From Clostridiales bacterium (GTDB lineage Bacteria; Bacillota; Clostridia; Lachnospirales; JAITVM01), in contig JAITVM010000230.1 in NCBI GenBank assembly GCA_031285815.1, positions 1-13,215 on the forward strand: a DNA stretch of 13,215 nt. The letters are read 5' to 3'. The position numbers and the translations under genes are program-made. Shown here piece by piece: positions 1-7,033 of this stretch. The notes under the pieces were generated by a model that worked only from the letters and a program-made list of their open reading frames with translations, had not been told where the DNA came from and searched no databases. Each line of letters opens with the position of its first letter. Position 1 is the stretch's first letter.

Positions 1-1678
1 GGTTAGCAAATTTTTGCCATAGGTCCGCAGGCATTTTATCTAATAAGGATTTTTTGCCATGCACGACCTCATCATGTGAAAGGACCAATACAAAATTTTC
101 TGTATATGCATATACCATACTAAATGTCAAATTATTATGGTGGTACTTACGGTAAATGGTGTCTTTTCCGATATACGAAAGAAAATCGTTCATCCAACCC
201 ATATTCCATTTTAAGTTGAAGCCAAGGCCGCCGAATTCCGGTGGCTTTGTAACGCCTGCCCATGCAGTAGACTCTTCGGCGATCATCAAAATATGTGGGT
301 CGCGCCCTAAGATAACGGAATTTAAGTGCCTTAAAAATTCAACGGATTCATAGTTTTCGTTGCCTCCGTGTATATTAGGTACCCATTCGCCAGGGTTTTT
401 GCCATAATCTAAGTATAGCATAGAAGCAACCGCGTCTACCCTAAGGCCGTCAATATGAAAAACATCCAGCCAAAAAATTGCGTTTGAAATTAAAAATATT
501 TTTACTTCTTTCCTACCATAATTAAAAATTAAAGTGCCCCAGTCAGGGTGCTCGCCTTGCTTAGGGTCTTGGTGCTCATATAATGCCGTGCCGTCAAATT
601 TTGCTAAAGCATGGGCGTCCCTAGGGAAATGCGCAGGTACCCAGTCAAGGATGACGCCAATATCATTTTGGTGGCATTTGTCAACAAAATACATAAATTC
701 GTCCGGGGAGCCATATCTGCTGGTTGGCGCAAAATACCCTGTTACTTGGTAGCCCCAAGAACCATCGAAGGGGTGCTCTTCAACGGGCATAAGCTCTATA
801 TGCGTGTAGCCCATCTTCTTCACATAGGGTATTAATTCGTCTGCCAATTCTATATACGACATAAAACGGTTCCCGTCTTCAACTTTCCGTTTCCAAGAAC
901 CAAAATGTACTTCATAAACATTGATAGGGCCATCAAGGGGGTGGTTATTTTTGCGTTTTTCAAACCAATCAGAATCATTCCATTTATATTTAGTAAGGTC
1001 GAAAACTAGGGAGGATGTACTTGGCCTGAGTTCAAAAAAATTGCCATAAGGGTCAGATTTTTGGACCAGCCCACCGGTTATGGATTTAATCTCAAATTTA
1101 TATTTATCTTTTTCGCAGAGGCCCGGTATAAAAAGTTCCCATACGCCTGAATTTGATAAAACGCGCATAGGGTTCCGCCTGCCGTCCCAGGCATTAAATT
1201 CGCCAATGACACTGACACGTTTAGCGTTTGGTGCCCAAACAGCAAAGGATACGCCTTTTATACCGTCTATTTCCATTAAATGTGCGCCAAGCTTTTCATA
1301 GATTTGATAATGTGTGCCTTCGCCAAATAGATGCAAGTCCAATGGGGATACAACAGGCTGGAAAGAATATGGGTCATAATAACGCCAGCTGTCGCCATTA
1401 GCGTTAACTGCCTCAAATTCATACCTGAACCACTTATCCCTATTTTTAATTATGACTTCAAAAAAACCGTCGTCATGTATGCGGTTCATTTCATATACAA
1501 CACCAGGTTCTTTTGGGTCAAGGACGTAAAGTGCTTCAGCTTGAGGGTTGAAAGCCCGGACAACCAATTGCCCTTTTTTATCTATACCAATCTCGTGCAT
1601 GCCAAGTATATGATGAGGGTCGCCGTGCTCACAATTGATAATTTGTAACAACTCTAATAAATTAGCCGTACTTACCAT
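1..1678 (-). CDS. glgB: 1,4-alpha-glucan branching enzyme, 3' end cut by window edge
   Basis: This enzyme transfers alpha-1,4-glucan segments to make alpha-1,6 branches in cytoplasmic glycogen. I translated the minus strand from ATG 1678-1676, which has GGGAG seven bases upstream. The 559 codons present stay open to the window edge. Residues about 1-105 form an N-terminal beta domain and about 125-215 a CBM48 domain (VSFAVWAPNAKRVSVIGEFN). The GH13 barrel follows. Its three catalytic acids are visible: nucleophile D415 in DGLRVDAVASM, acid/base E468 in MIAEES, and the transition-state Asp D536 in LSHDEVVHGK. These sit ten residues later than the E. coli positions D405/E458/D526, as I recall them. 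The sequence stops inside the barrel at ADLWQKFAN, so the C-terminal beta domain lies outside the window. It is transcribed away from pepF. Other glg genes may lie beyond the left edge, which I cannot see. Confidence 0.97.
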   Translation of the reverse strand, partial: MVSTANLLELLQIINCEHGDPHHILGMHEIGIDKKGQLVVRAFNPQAEALYVLDPKEPGVVYEMNRIHDDGFFEVIIKNRDKWFRYEFEAVNANGDSWRYYDPYSFQPVVSPLDLHLFGEGTHYQIYEKLGAHLMEIDGIKGVSFAVWAPNAKRVSVIGEFNAWDGRRNPMRVLSNSGVWELFIPGLCEKDKYKFEIKSITGGLVQKSDPYGNFFELRPSTSSLVFDLTKYKWNDSDWFEKRKNNHPLDGPINVYEVHFGSWKRKVEDGNRFMSYIELADELIPYVKKMGYTHIELMPVEEHPFDGSWGYQVTGYFAPTSRYGSPDEFMYFVDKCHQNDIGVILDWVPAHFPRDAHALAKFDGTALYEHQDPKQGEHPDWGTLIFNYGRKEVKIFLISNAIFWLDVFHIDGLRVDAVASMLYLDYGKNPGEWVPNIHGGNENYESVEFLRHLNSVILGRDPHILMIAEESTAWAGVTKPPEFGGLGFNLKWNMGWMNDFLSYIGKDTIYRKYHHNNLTFSMVYAYTENFVLVLSHDEVVHGKKSLLDKMPADLWQKFAN

Positions 1679-1849
1679 ATAATCACTCCCTTTGTTTTTC
1701 AATGATATGTATTTTTAATGAAAGCAGGTGTAAAATAGAATAGAGAAGTGCTTTTAGATATAATATCATAAGTTAAGGGTTCTAGCTATATTAATATTGT
1801 AACAAAAATATATGTGTTTATCCACAAGATATGAAAGGGATGAAATAAA
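1679..1849. other. Divergent intergenic region between glgB and pepF
   Basis: This 171-base AT-rich spacer must carry the 5' signals of both divergent genes. On the plus strand there is a perfect TATAAT at 1759-1764, but the hexamer 17 bases upstream (TAGAAT) is a poor -35 box, so I do not call a promoter. On the minus strand I found only weak matches. The glgB ribosome binding site (GGGAG) is next to 1678. The pepF site (AAAGGGA, 1833-1839) and a DnaA-box sequence are at the other end. A six-codon frame starting at ATG 1831 ends at TAA just before the pepF start and is probably chance. Confidence 0.5.
1818..1826 (+). promoter_or_regulatory. Single perfect DnaA-box sequence in the pepF leader
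   Basis: TTATCCACA matches the consensus DnaA box at all nine positions and lies 24 bases upstream of the pepF start codon. I saw no second box or AT-rich unwinding element beside it, so it is not an origin. It could be a regulatory DnaA site or a chance match. In 13 kb of random sequence a given 9-mer turns up on either strand about once in ten windows. Confidence 0.3.
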
Positions 1850-3604
1850 TTGGATAATTGTTATTGGTCACTAGAAGAACTGTTTCCATCGTTCGAATCG
1901 GAAGGGTTCCAAAAATGTTTTGAAGATTTGAAGAAGGAAGTAATAAAAATAAATTCTTGGGCAGAAGAAAATTTTTCAAACAAAGATGATGCTTTAAAAA
2001 AAATTGAAACTTATATTTCAATGCAGAATAATTTTTCGAAATTCCAAACACTTACATCTTTTGCTTCCCTGTCCTTGTCAGTAGATTCAAATAATAATAC
2101 GGCAAGGCGGCTATTAGGGCAATTAGAAAATATTTTTACAGACATAACAGTTTCGGACAATAAATTTTATGAATTTATTGATGGCATTGAAGATTTAGAT
2201 GGGCTGGTATCATCTTCTGAAGTTCTAAAGAGCCATGAATTTTATTTAAAAGAAATAAAAGAGGGCTCCAAGCACCGGCTTAGCGAAAAAGAGGAATATA
2301 TCCTTGCGAAGGTTAGGCAAACTGGTTCCGGGGCATTTTCAAAACAACAGGAATTTTTAACTTCTAACCTTTTGGCTGAATTTGACGGCGGGCTTCTAAC
2401 CCTTTCAGAAATCCGGAACAAAGCATATGATGAAAATGCCAGCGTGAGGGAGGGGGCATATTTTGCTGAACTCGGGGCTTATAAAAAAATTGAAGGGCCG
2501 GCTGCTTTTTCTTTAAATGCGATAAAAGGCGAGGTTATAACAATTTCTGAATTACGGGGATTTGAATCGCCGCTTGATATGGCACTCTACTATAGCCGTA
2601 TGGATAGGCAAACCCTTGAAGCTATGTTTAGTGCTATAAGAAAATGCCTGCCTATGTTTATAAAATATTTTGATAAGAAAGCAGGGCTGCTGGGGCATAA
2701 AAATGGGCTGCCGTTTTATGATTTGTTTGCGCCCGTAGGGAAAGTTTGGATGAGGTTTACTTACCCACAAGCCCAAGCCTTTGTACTGGATAATTTTTAT
2801 AATTTTAGTGAAAACTTAGGCTCATTAGCCGAACGGGCCTTTAAAAATAATTGGGTTGACGCCTTCCCCAGGAAAGGTAAAGTTGGCGGTGCCTTTTGTT
2901 CGAATATCCACCCTATCGGCGAGTCGCGCATATTAACAAATTTTACAGGGTCATTTAATGACTGCTTAACTATTGCACATGAATTAGGGCATGCTTACCA
3001 TGGCAATACTTTAATGGGCGAGGCGTATTTGAACAGTGGCTATTCTATGCCGATTGCTGAAACCGCATCGACTATGTGTGAGTCTATTATTACAAAAGCG
3101 GCAATTAAATCAGCTTCTAAAGATGAGGCGCTTGTAATATTGGAAAATGATATTATGGGTTCTTCACAAGTAATTGTGGACATTTATAGCCGGTTTTTAT
3201 TTGAGGACGAGGTCTTTAATAGGCGTAAGGGGGGGCCGCTTCCGGTAGAAGAGTTTAAAGAGATAATGGTTGATTCACAAATCAAAGCTTATGGGGACGG
3301 GCTGGATAAACAATTTTTGCACCCCTATATGTGGGTATGCAAGCCCCATTACTATTTCGCAGATAGCAATTATTATAACTTCCCATACGCTTACGGGCTC
3401 CTGTTTTCTAAAGGCCTGTATGCAAAATATCTTGAGTCCGGCCCAGAATTTGTTAAACTATATGACGAAATGTTATCTAAGACAGGGAAAAATAACCTTT
3501 ACGATGTTGGTAAGATTGCAGGTATCGATATTAGGGATGAAGGCTTTTGGCTTTCTTCTTTAAAGATGGTTGAGGGGGAGATTGGCCAGTTTGTAAATAT
3601 GTAA
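1850..3604 (+). CDS. pepF: M3-family oligoendopeptidase (PepF type)
   Basis: This is a zinc metallopeptidase that cuts short peptides, probably in the cytoplasm since there is no signal peptide. The 584 residues match the usual length of the clostridial pepF/M3 group. The first half is the helical oligopeptidase F N-terminal region. The zinc site is HELGH at residues 377-381 (zinc ligands H377 and H381, catalytic E378), and the third ligand is E404 in PIAETASTMCE, at the normal M3 distance. The start is TTG at 1850, with AAAGGGA (1833-1839) upstream. The ATG at 1831 runs into a stop after five codons and the next in-frame Met is internal, so TTG is the sensible choice. It is the only plus-strand gene here, divergent from glgB and convergent with ogt. 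Its substrates cannot be told from the sequence, and the symbol is by family likeness. Confidence 0.94.
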   Translation: MDNCYWSLEELFPSFESEGFQKCFEDLKKEVIKINSWAEENFSNKDDALKKIETYISMQNNFSKFQTLTSFASLSLSVDSNNNTARRLLGQLENIFTDITVSDNKFYEFIDGIEDLDGLVSSSEVLKSHEFYLKEIKEGSKHRLSEKEEYILAKVRQTGSGAFSKQQEFLTSNLLAEFDGGLLTLSEIRNKAYDENASVREGAYFAELGAYKKIEGPAAFSLNAIKGEVITISELRGFESPLDMALYYSRMDRQTLEAMFSAIRKCLPMFIKYFDKKAGLLGHKNGLPFYDLFAPVGKVWMRFTYPQAQAFVLDNFYNFSENLGSLAERAFKNNWVDAFPRKGKVGGAFCSNIHPIGESRILTNFTGSFNDCLTIAHELGHAYHGNTLMGEAYLNSGYSMPIAETASTMCESIITKAAIKSASKDEALVILENDIMGSSQVIVDIYSRFLFEDEVFNRRKGGPLPVEEFKEIMVDSQIKAYGDGLDKQFLHPYMWVCKPHYYFADSNYYNFPYAYGLLFSKGLYAKYLESGPEFVKLYDEMLSKTGKNNLYDVGKIAGIDIRDEGFWLSSLKMVEGEIGQFVNM

Positions 3605-3629
3605 CCCAAGTTTCAATTATATAGTGTAT

Positions 3630-3676
3630 AACCGTGAAAGCCTACCCATTAATTAATTGGGTAGGCTTTCACGGTT
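3630..3676. terminator. 19-bp perfect inverted repeat between convergent pepF and ogt
   Basis: Arms 3630-3648 (AACCGTGAAAGCCTACCCA) and 3658-3676 pair perfectly around a nine-base loop. It starts 25 bases after the pepF stop, and its right arm covers two bases of the ogt stop codon (3675-3677). That position suits a shared bidirectional terminator. Neither side is followed by a run of T, so termination strength is uncertain. It would also protect 3' ends from exonucleases. Confidence 0.65.
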
Positions 3677-4130
3677 ACGAAAATTTCTGTTCGTGCCCCA
3701 GTAGCCATTTTTTTCGCCATAGCCCGCCGCCATAGCCTACTAGCTGGCCATTTTTTCCGATAACCCTATGGCATGGGACTATGATAGAAATTTTATTTTT
3801 ATTGTTGGCGGACCCTACGGCACGGACAGCTTTTGGGTTTTTTATGCCAATTGCGATATCGCTATAGCTAACTGTTTTACCGTAAGGGATTTTCAGAAGT
3901 TCATCATAAACCTGCCCCATAAATGGGGTAGAAGAATATTTTATTGGGGTAGTAAATGTTTTTAAACTGCCGTTAAAATATTTTTCTAGTTCAGAAATAC
4001 AAAGCCCAATCAAATCATTAGCCCCTGTTTCATTAGTATATGCCCCATCTAAAAAATCTATTGAAGTAATTGCGCTATTATCAGAACCTATCAGGATATT
4101 TCCTATTGGCGACATATAATTAGCGAACAT
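3675..4130 (-). CDS. ogt: Methylated-DNA--protein-cysteine S-methyltransferase
   Basis: This suicide repair protein moves a methyl or alkyl group from O6-alkylguanine in DNA to its own cysteine. The active-site motif PCHRVIG is present, with acceptor Cys120 counted from the ATG at 4130. The arginine that flips the base out is in AVRAVGSANNKN just before it. A short N-terminal ribonuclease-like domain comes first. At 151 residues it has the usual length for single-domain Ogt without the Ada DNA-binding domain. I chose ATG 4130 because a G-run (4138-4143) lies seven bases upstream as a ribosome binding site. The longer frame would start at GTG 4145 inside that G-run and has no site of its own. 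It is last in the queG-recU-lipoprotein-ogt run, 31 bases after the lipoprotein gene, with the inverted repeat at its stop codon. Confidence 0.95.
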   Translation of the reverse strand: MFANYMSPIGNILIGSDNSAITSIDFLDGAYTNETGANDLIGLCISELEKYFNGSLKTFTTPIKYSSTPFMGQVYDELLKIPYGKTVSYSDIAIGIKNPKAVRAVGSANNKNKISIIVPCHRVIGKNGQLVGYGGGLWRKKWLLGHEQKFS

Positions 4131-4161
4131 ATAGGTACCCCCCACTTATATAATTAATACA

Positions 4162-5418
4162 TTAGTTATATAAATATACCTTTTTATTGTTCTTGTCAAC
4201 AGAAAAATCTTTTAGCCCGCTAGTTTCGATAATATCCATATCATAAAATGTCTGCCCATCAAATTTCTTCATTTCAAAATTCACGCCTTTAACGCGGAGG
4301 GCGCCAAAATCATATTGAAACGATTTTTCAGATATATAATATTTATCATTGTAATAATAGGCTTCGAAAGGCGATTTAATATAGTCCTTTAGTTTAGTTA
4401 AATTATTTGTTTCTATATTAGACAAAAAGAAATTAGAGCTTATAATATTTTTATATTCATTCAAAATCTTTTCATCTTCGGTTACAGAATAATTATCTGC
4501 AAGGTCGCTTCCCTCTAGGATGCCCATACCGTTAAAATCCATATAGACAATGCCTTTTATCCTTGGGTAATAAGTGGCGATATTATTATACACACGCTGT
4601 ATCTCTTTCATAGACTGTTCGGGGAAATATGTCTTCTTTTCGCTACTGTAATAAGACACCCCGAATTGGGTTAGCATGATCGGCTTCGTTTTTTGGAACG
4701 TGTAATAATAATAATCAATGATTTCGAAAATATCATTCCCATAGACAAGCCCATCTGCCTCCTGTATTGGCTCATATATATTAAGCCCTACCCAATCAAC
4801 ATAATTGTCCCCTGGGTAATATTTTTTATAATCTATCATTTCATCACGCGACACACCAAAAATCATCGCAGTATTAGGTGCGTGCTCGCTAAATGCGTTA
4901 TATGCCTTTTTAAAGTAGTCTTTATATGCGTTTGGGTTAAAGCCCTTTTTGCTTGGCTCGGGATAAAATGAAACAAAAATAGGGATATCGTATTTACCGA
5001 ATTTTTTAGCGGCTTCAATTAATTTTACAGCATCAAAAGGGTTATAGTCGTTTGGCGGCTTTATTGTCACAAGTGGCGTGCTTTTGTTTTTTATGCAGGA
5101 TAAGATCCAGGTTTCGGGGAACTCGTCATCAAGCTTCATGTTGTAGAGGTAGATTGCATGTTTTTTTTCGGTTAGCTCTTCAAAAGCCTCGGCTGAAAAG
5201 TTGAGCTGTTTGTTAGCGAGTACATACGCGCCAAGGTATGCGCCTTTTTGCGGCTCATATTTAGCTTGCTCCAGGCTGGATTCAACATATAATGTGTGTG
5301 GGTCCCTTTTAGTTTCTTGTTTTGTAAATACTTCCACATTATCTTGTTCTACTGGTGTGGGGCTATATGAACTACAGGACGTTAAAAAAATTATCATTAG
5401 TAAAAATATTGATTTCAA
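4162..5418 (-). CDS. Lipoprotein with GH26-like glycoside hydrolase fold, nucleophile Glu apparently replaced by Gln
   Basis: This is a 418-residue surface lipoprotein. The N-terminus MKSIFLLMIIFLTSCSS is a signal peptide with lipobox LTSC, giving a lipidated Cys15. The body resembles bacterial GH26 (beta-mannanase type) barrels. SFYPEPS with E154 sits where the acid/base Glu is expected. YYPGDNYVDWVGLNIY is the typical GH26 strand, and RIKGIVYMDFNG the late strand. The strand that normally ends in the nucleophile (pattern PIMIAE.G) reads PIMLTQFG, so residue 251 is Gln. It may therefore bind sugars without cutting, or use another mechanism. The last 90 or so residues are an unrecognised beta-rich tail. 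The start is TTG 5418, with GGAG ten bases upstream. The only nearby Met (residue 8) would remove the signal-peptide lysine. It starts 15 bases after recU. Substrate and role are unknown. Confidence 0.8.
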   Translation of the reverse strand: MKSIFLLMIIFLTSCSSYSPTPVEQDNVEVFTKQETKRDPHTLYVESSLEQAKYEPQKGAYLGAYVLANKQLNFSAEAFEELTEKKHAIYLYNMKLDDEFPETWILSCIKNKSTPLVTIKPPNDYNPFDAVKLIEAAKKFGKYDIPIFVSFYPEPSKKGFNPNAYKDYFKKAYNAFSEHAPNTAMIFGVSRDEMIDYKKYYPGDNYVDWVGLNIYEPIQEADGLVYGNDIFEIIDYYYYTFQKTKPIMLTQFGVSYYSSEKKTYFPEQSMKEIQRVYNNIATYYPRIKGIVYMDFNGMGILEGSDLADNYSVTEDEKILNEYKNIISSNFFLSNIETNNLTKLKDYIKSPFEAYYYNDKYYISEKSFQYDFGALRVKGVNFEMKKFDGQTFYDMDIIETSGLKDFSVDKNNKKVYLYN

Positions 5419-5433
5419 ATTTAAAAGGCTCCT

Positions 5434-5967
5434 TTATAATTTATTACATAAATATGTATTAAGTGGCTCCAGGTAATGTACTAAATATTTTGATTTGCAC
5501 CTTATTAAATATTGCTTGTCAAAATCAGAATATGGTATGGATTTACGCCCGCCATTTTGTGCGTTTTGCCAATATTCATTTAGTTTGCCGAAGGGGAGGA
5601 AATAAAATTCTTTAAACCTCTTAAAATATACGATCAAAAAAGCTATGCCCTTTTGATTTTCAAAAGCTTGCAAAAATTCTATCTGGTGTTTGTGGATATT
5701 CTGTACCGGCAGCCGTGCCAAGGAAGTTTCTTTTGCGTCAAAGCAGATAGGGAAGCCTTGTGCCACACCAATATAGTCAACGGTTGATTTTTGCTCAAAA
5801 TAAGCTAAGTTTATATTCCTGTTTTCCTTGTCCAATGAAACGGGGGTGATAGGGGTTGGTATTTTGTGTACAACAGCAAGCCCGTTAGAAAGATAACTTT
5901 CATTTGTAGAATTTATTAATTCTTCCAACACGCTACCCCGTAGCCCTCTAGTGGCCCAATATCCCAT
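5434..5967 (-). CDS. recU: Holliday junction resolvase RecU
   Basis: RecU cuts four-way DNA junctions in recombination and repair of Bacillota, working with RuvAB. The 177 residues show the family blocks in order: TRGLRGSVLEELIN, HKIPTPI, AYFEQKSTVDYIG, CFDAKET, NIHKHQIEF, FYFLPF and NGGRKSI. The nuclease core residues are D64, D77 and K79. B. subtilis has D, E and K at the same 13- and 2-residue spacing, so the middle acid is Asp instead of Glu, a change I believe is common in clostridial RecU. It lacks the roughly 30-residue N-terminal extension of the B. subtilis protein. ATG 5967 has AAGGAG about eleven bases upstream. Bacillus recU pairs with ponA, but here it sits 80 bases after queG and 15 bases before a lipoprotein gene. 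Confidence 0.95.
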   Translation of the reverse strand: MGYWATRGLRGSVLEELINSTNESYLSNGLAVVHKIPTPITPVSLDKENRNINLAYFEQKSTVDYIGVAQGFPICFDAKETSLARLPVQNIHKHQIEFLQAFENQKGIAFLIVYFKRFKEFYFLPFGKLNEYWQNAQNGGRKSIPYSDFDKQYLIRCKSKYLVHYLEPLNTYLCNKL

Positions 5968-6047
5968 AGCTATAGCTTCTCCTTAAATATAGAAAATTAA
6001 ACTGTACTTTTGGTGAATATTTCTATTTAATGTTTTTCCAAACCGGC

Positions 6048-6914
6048 TCAATGTATATCCTCGTTTTTTTCAAGGATACCCACGTTTCGCATAATAGTTT
6101 TTTTGCCACGCCAAAACATCGCTGTGCCGCCATAAATTTCTTTAAATTGTTTGCCCGTTAGGGATTTTAAAAACTTAAACTCTGGCATAACAAGGTCAAT
6201 ATTGTTTATTTCAGAAATATATTTGCCATTATTTTTTGGGCAGGCATTTTGGCAGATATCGCAGCCGTAAATATAATGCATGCCTTTTTTTAGGCGTTCG
6301 GGTATTTCCTGTTTTGATTGGGTAAGGTAAGAAGCACATATATAGGGGTCCATGCCATTATTGCTAAGCGCTTTAGTCGGGCATGCTTCAATACATAAAT
6401 TGCAGCTTCCGCAGCTGCCTGAAATAGCTGGCTGGGTTGGGGTTATAAAAATATCTATGAGCGCATAGCCCAAAAAGACAAATGAGCCGAATTTTTCTGT
6501 AATTAGGCTGCAGTTTTTGCCGATAAAGCCTAGGCCGGCTTTTTTTGCCAGTGCGCGCTCGTTTAGTGGCCCTGTGTCTACAAATATTTTATAATTAGTT
6601 TTTTGGTTTATTTCGGCCATAAGCTTTTCTAAAAGTGCGCGGGATTTGGTATGGTAATCTTGCCCGGCCGCAGAAATAGAAATTTGTGCACGTTTTTTAT
6701 TATCCGGCACAAAGTTTAGCCGCTTGCCATAAGGGGTAGCCATAACTATAATAGATTTTGTTTTATCAAAGGCTAAGAGCGGGTTGGTACGTTCAGCTAA
6801 AGTATAACTAACAAATGGGGTTTTTTTATTAATTTTAAAGTTTAATATGCTATTATCGCATACACCTATTAAAACATTGTTATCATGTTCAAATTTTTTA
6901 ATTATGTTTATCAA
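6048..6914 (-). CDS. queG: Epoxyqueuosine reductase QueG
   Basis: QueG makes the last step of queuosine synthesis in tRNA, reducing epoxyqueuosine with a cobalamin cofactor and two 4Fe-4S clusters. The catalytic-region motif FVDTGPLNERALAKKAG is present, followed by the ferredoxin-like cysteines GSCGSCNLCIEACP and YGCDICQNACP, which supply both clusters. It ends soon after MRNVGILEKN, so it lacks the C-terminal HEAT repeats of longer versions. The open frame reaches TTG 6959 (303 residues), but that codon has no ribosome binding site and lies at the edge of a hairpin. TTG 6914 has AGGCAGG ending eight bases upstream and gives an N-terminus of the usual form, a short helix before LIGVCD. I chose it, giving 288 residues. 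recU follows after 80 bases. Function is clear, the start less so. Confidence 0.93.
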   Translation of the reverse strand: MINIIKKFEHDNNVLIGVCDNSILNFKINKKTPFVSYTLAERTNPLLAFDKTKSIIVMATPYGKRLNFVPDNKKRAQISISAAGQDYHTKSRALLEKLMAEINQKTNYKIFVDTGPLNERALAKKAGLGFIGKNCSLITEKFGSFVFLGYALIDIFITPTQPAISGSCGSCNLCIEACPTKALSNNGMDPYICASYLTQSKQEIPERLKKGMHYIYGCDICQNACPKNNGKYISEINNIDLVMPEFKFLKSLTGKQFKEIYGGTAMFWRGKKTIMRNVGILEKNEDIH

Positions 6915-6932
6915 TCCATGTGCCTGCCTTTT
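6915..6932 (-). promoter_or_regulatory. Ribosome binding site that favours the shorter queG start
   Basis: The minus strand reads AAAAGGCAGG, then eight bases, then TTG 6914. The upstream alternative at 6959 is preceded by CCCCCTAT, which cannot pair with 16S rRNA. This supports translation from 6914. Confidence 0.5.
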
Positions 6933-6958
6933 ACTTGTTTGCCATAGGGCTTGCGCCA

Positions 6959-7005
6959 AATAGGGGGTATATTACAAATACATTGTTTGTAATATACCCC
7001 CTATT
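6959..7005 (-). terminator. 20-bp perfect inverted repeat between the nucleotidyltransferase gene and queG
   Basis: Arms 6959-6978 and 6986-7005 (TTTGTAATATACCCCCTATT) pair perfectly around a seven-base loop. It begins 28 bases after the stop codon of the nucleotidyltransferase gene, as a terminator would. No T-run follows in either direction. If it terminates, queG needs a promoter within or just after the repeat, or relies on read-through. Confidence 0.6.
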
Positions 7006-7033
7006 AATAATTATAACTTAAAATAGTTGTTTT

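Noticed and set aside
1331..1648. 105-codon plus-strand frame opposite glgB, and similar plus-strand frames at 156-1301
   Set aside because: They are antisense to a strongly conserved glgB frame and encode nothing recognisable.
1818..1826. Replication origin
   Set aside because: Only one DnaA box, with no cluster, no dnaA or dnaN gene and no unwinding element.
5434..5967. RecU with Asp77 in place of the catalytic Glu as a sign of inactivation
   Set aside because: Asp at this place still fits the D...(D/E)xK nuclease motif, and I believe it is common in clostridial RecU.
6915..6959. Extra 15 N-terminal residues of queG from TTG 6959
   Set aside because: No ribosome binding site, and the start codon touches a strong hairpin.
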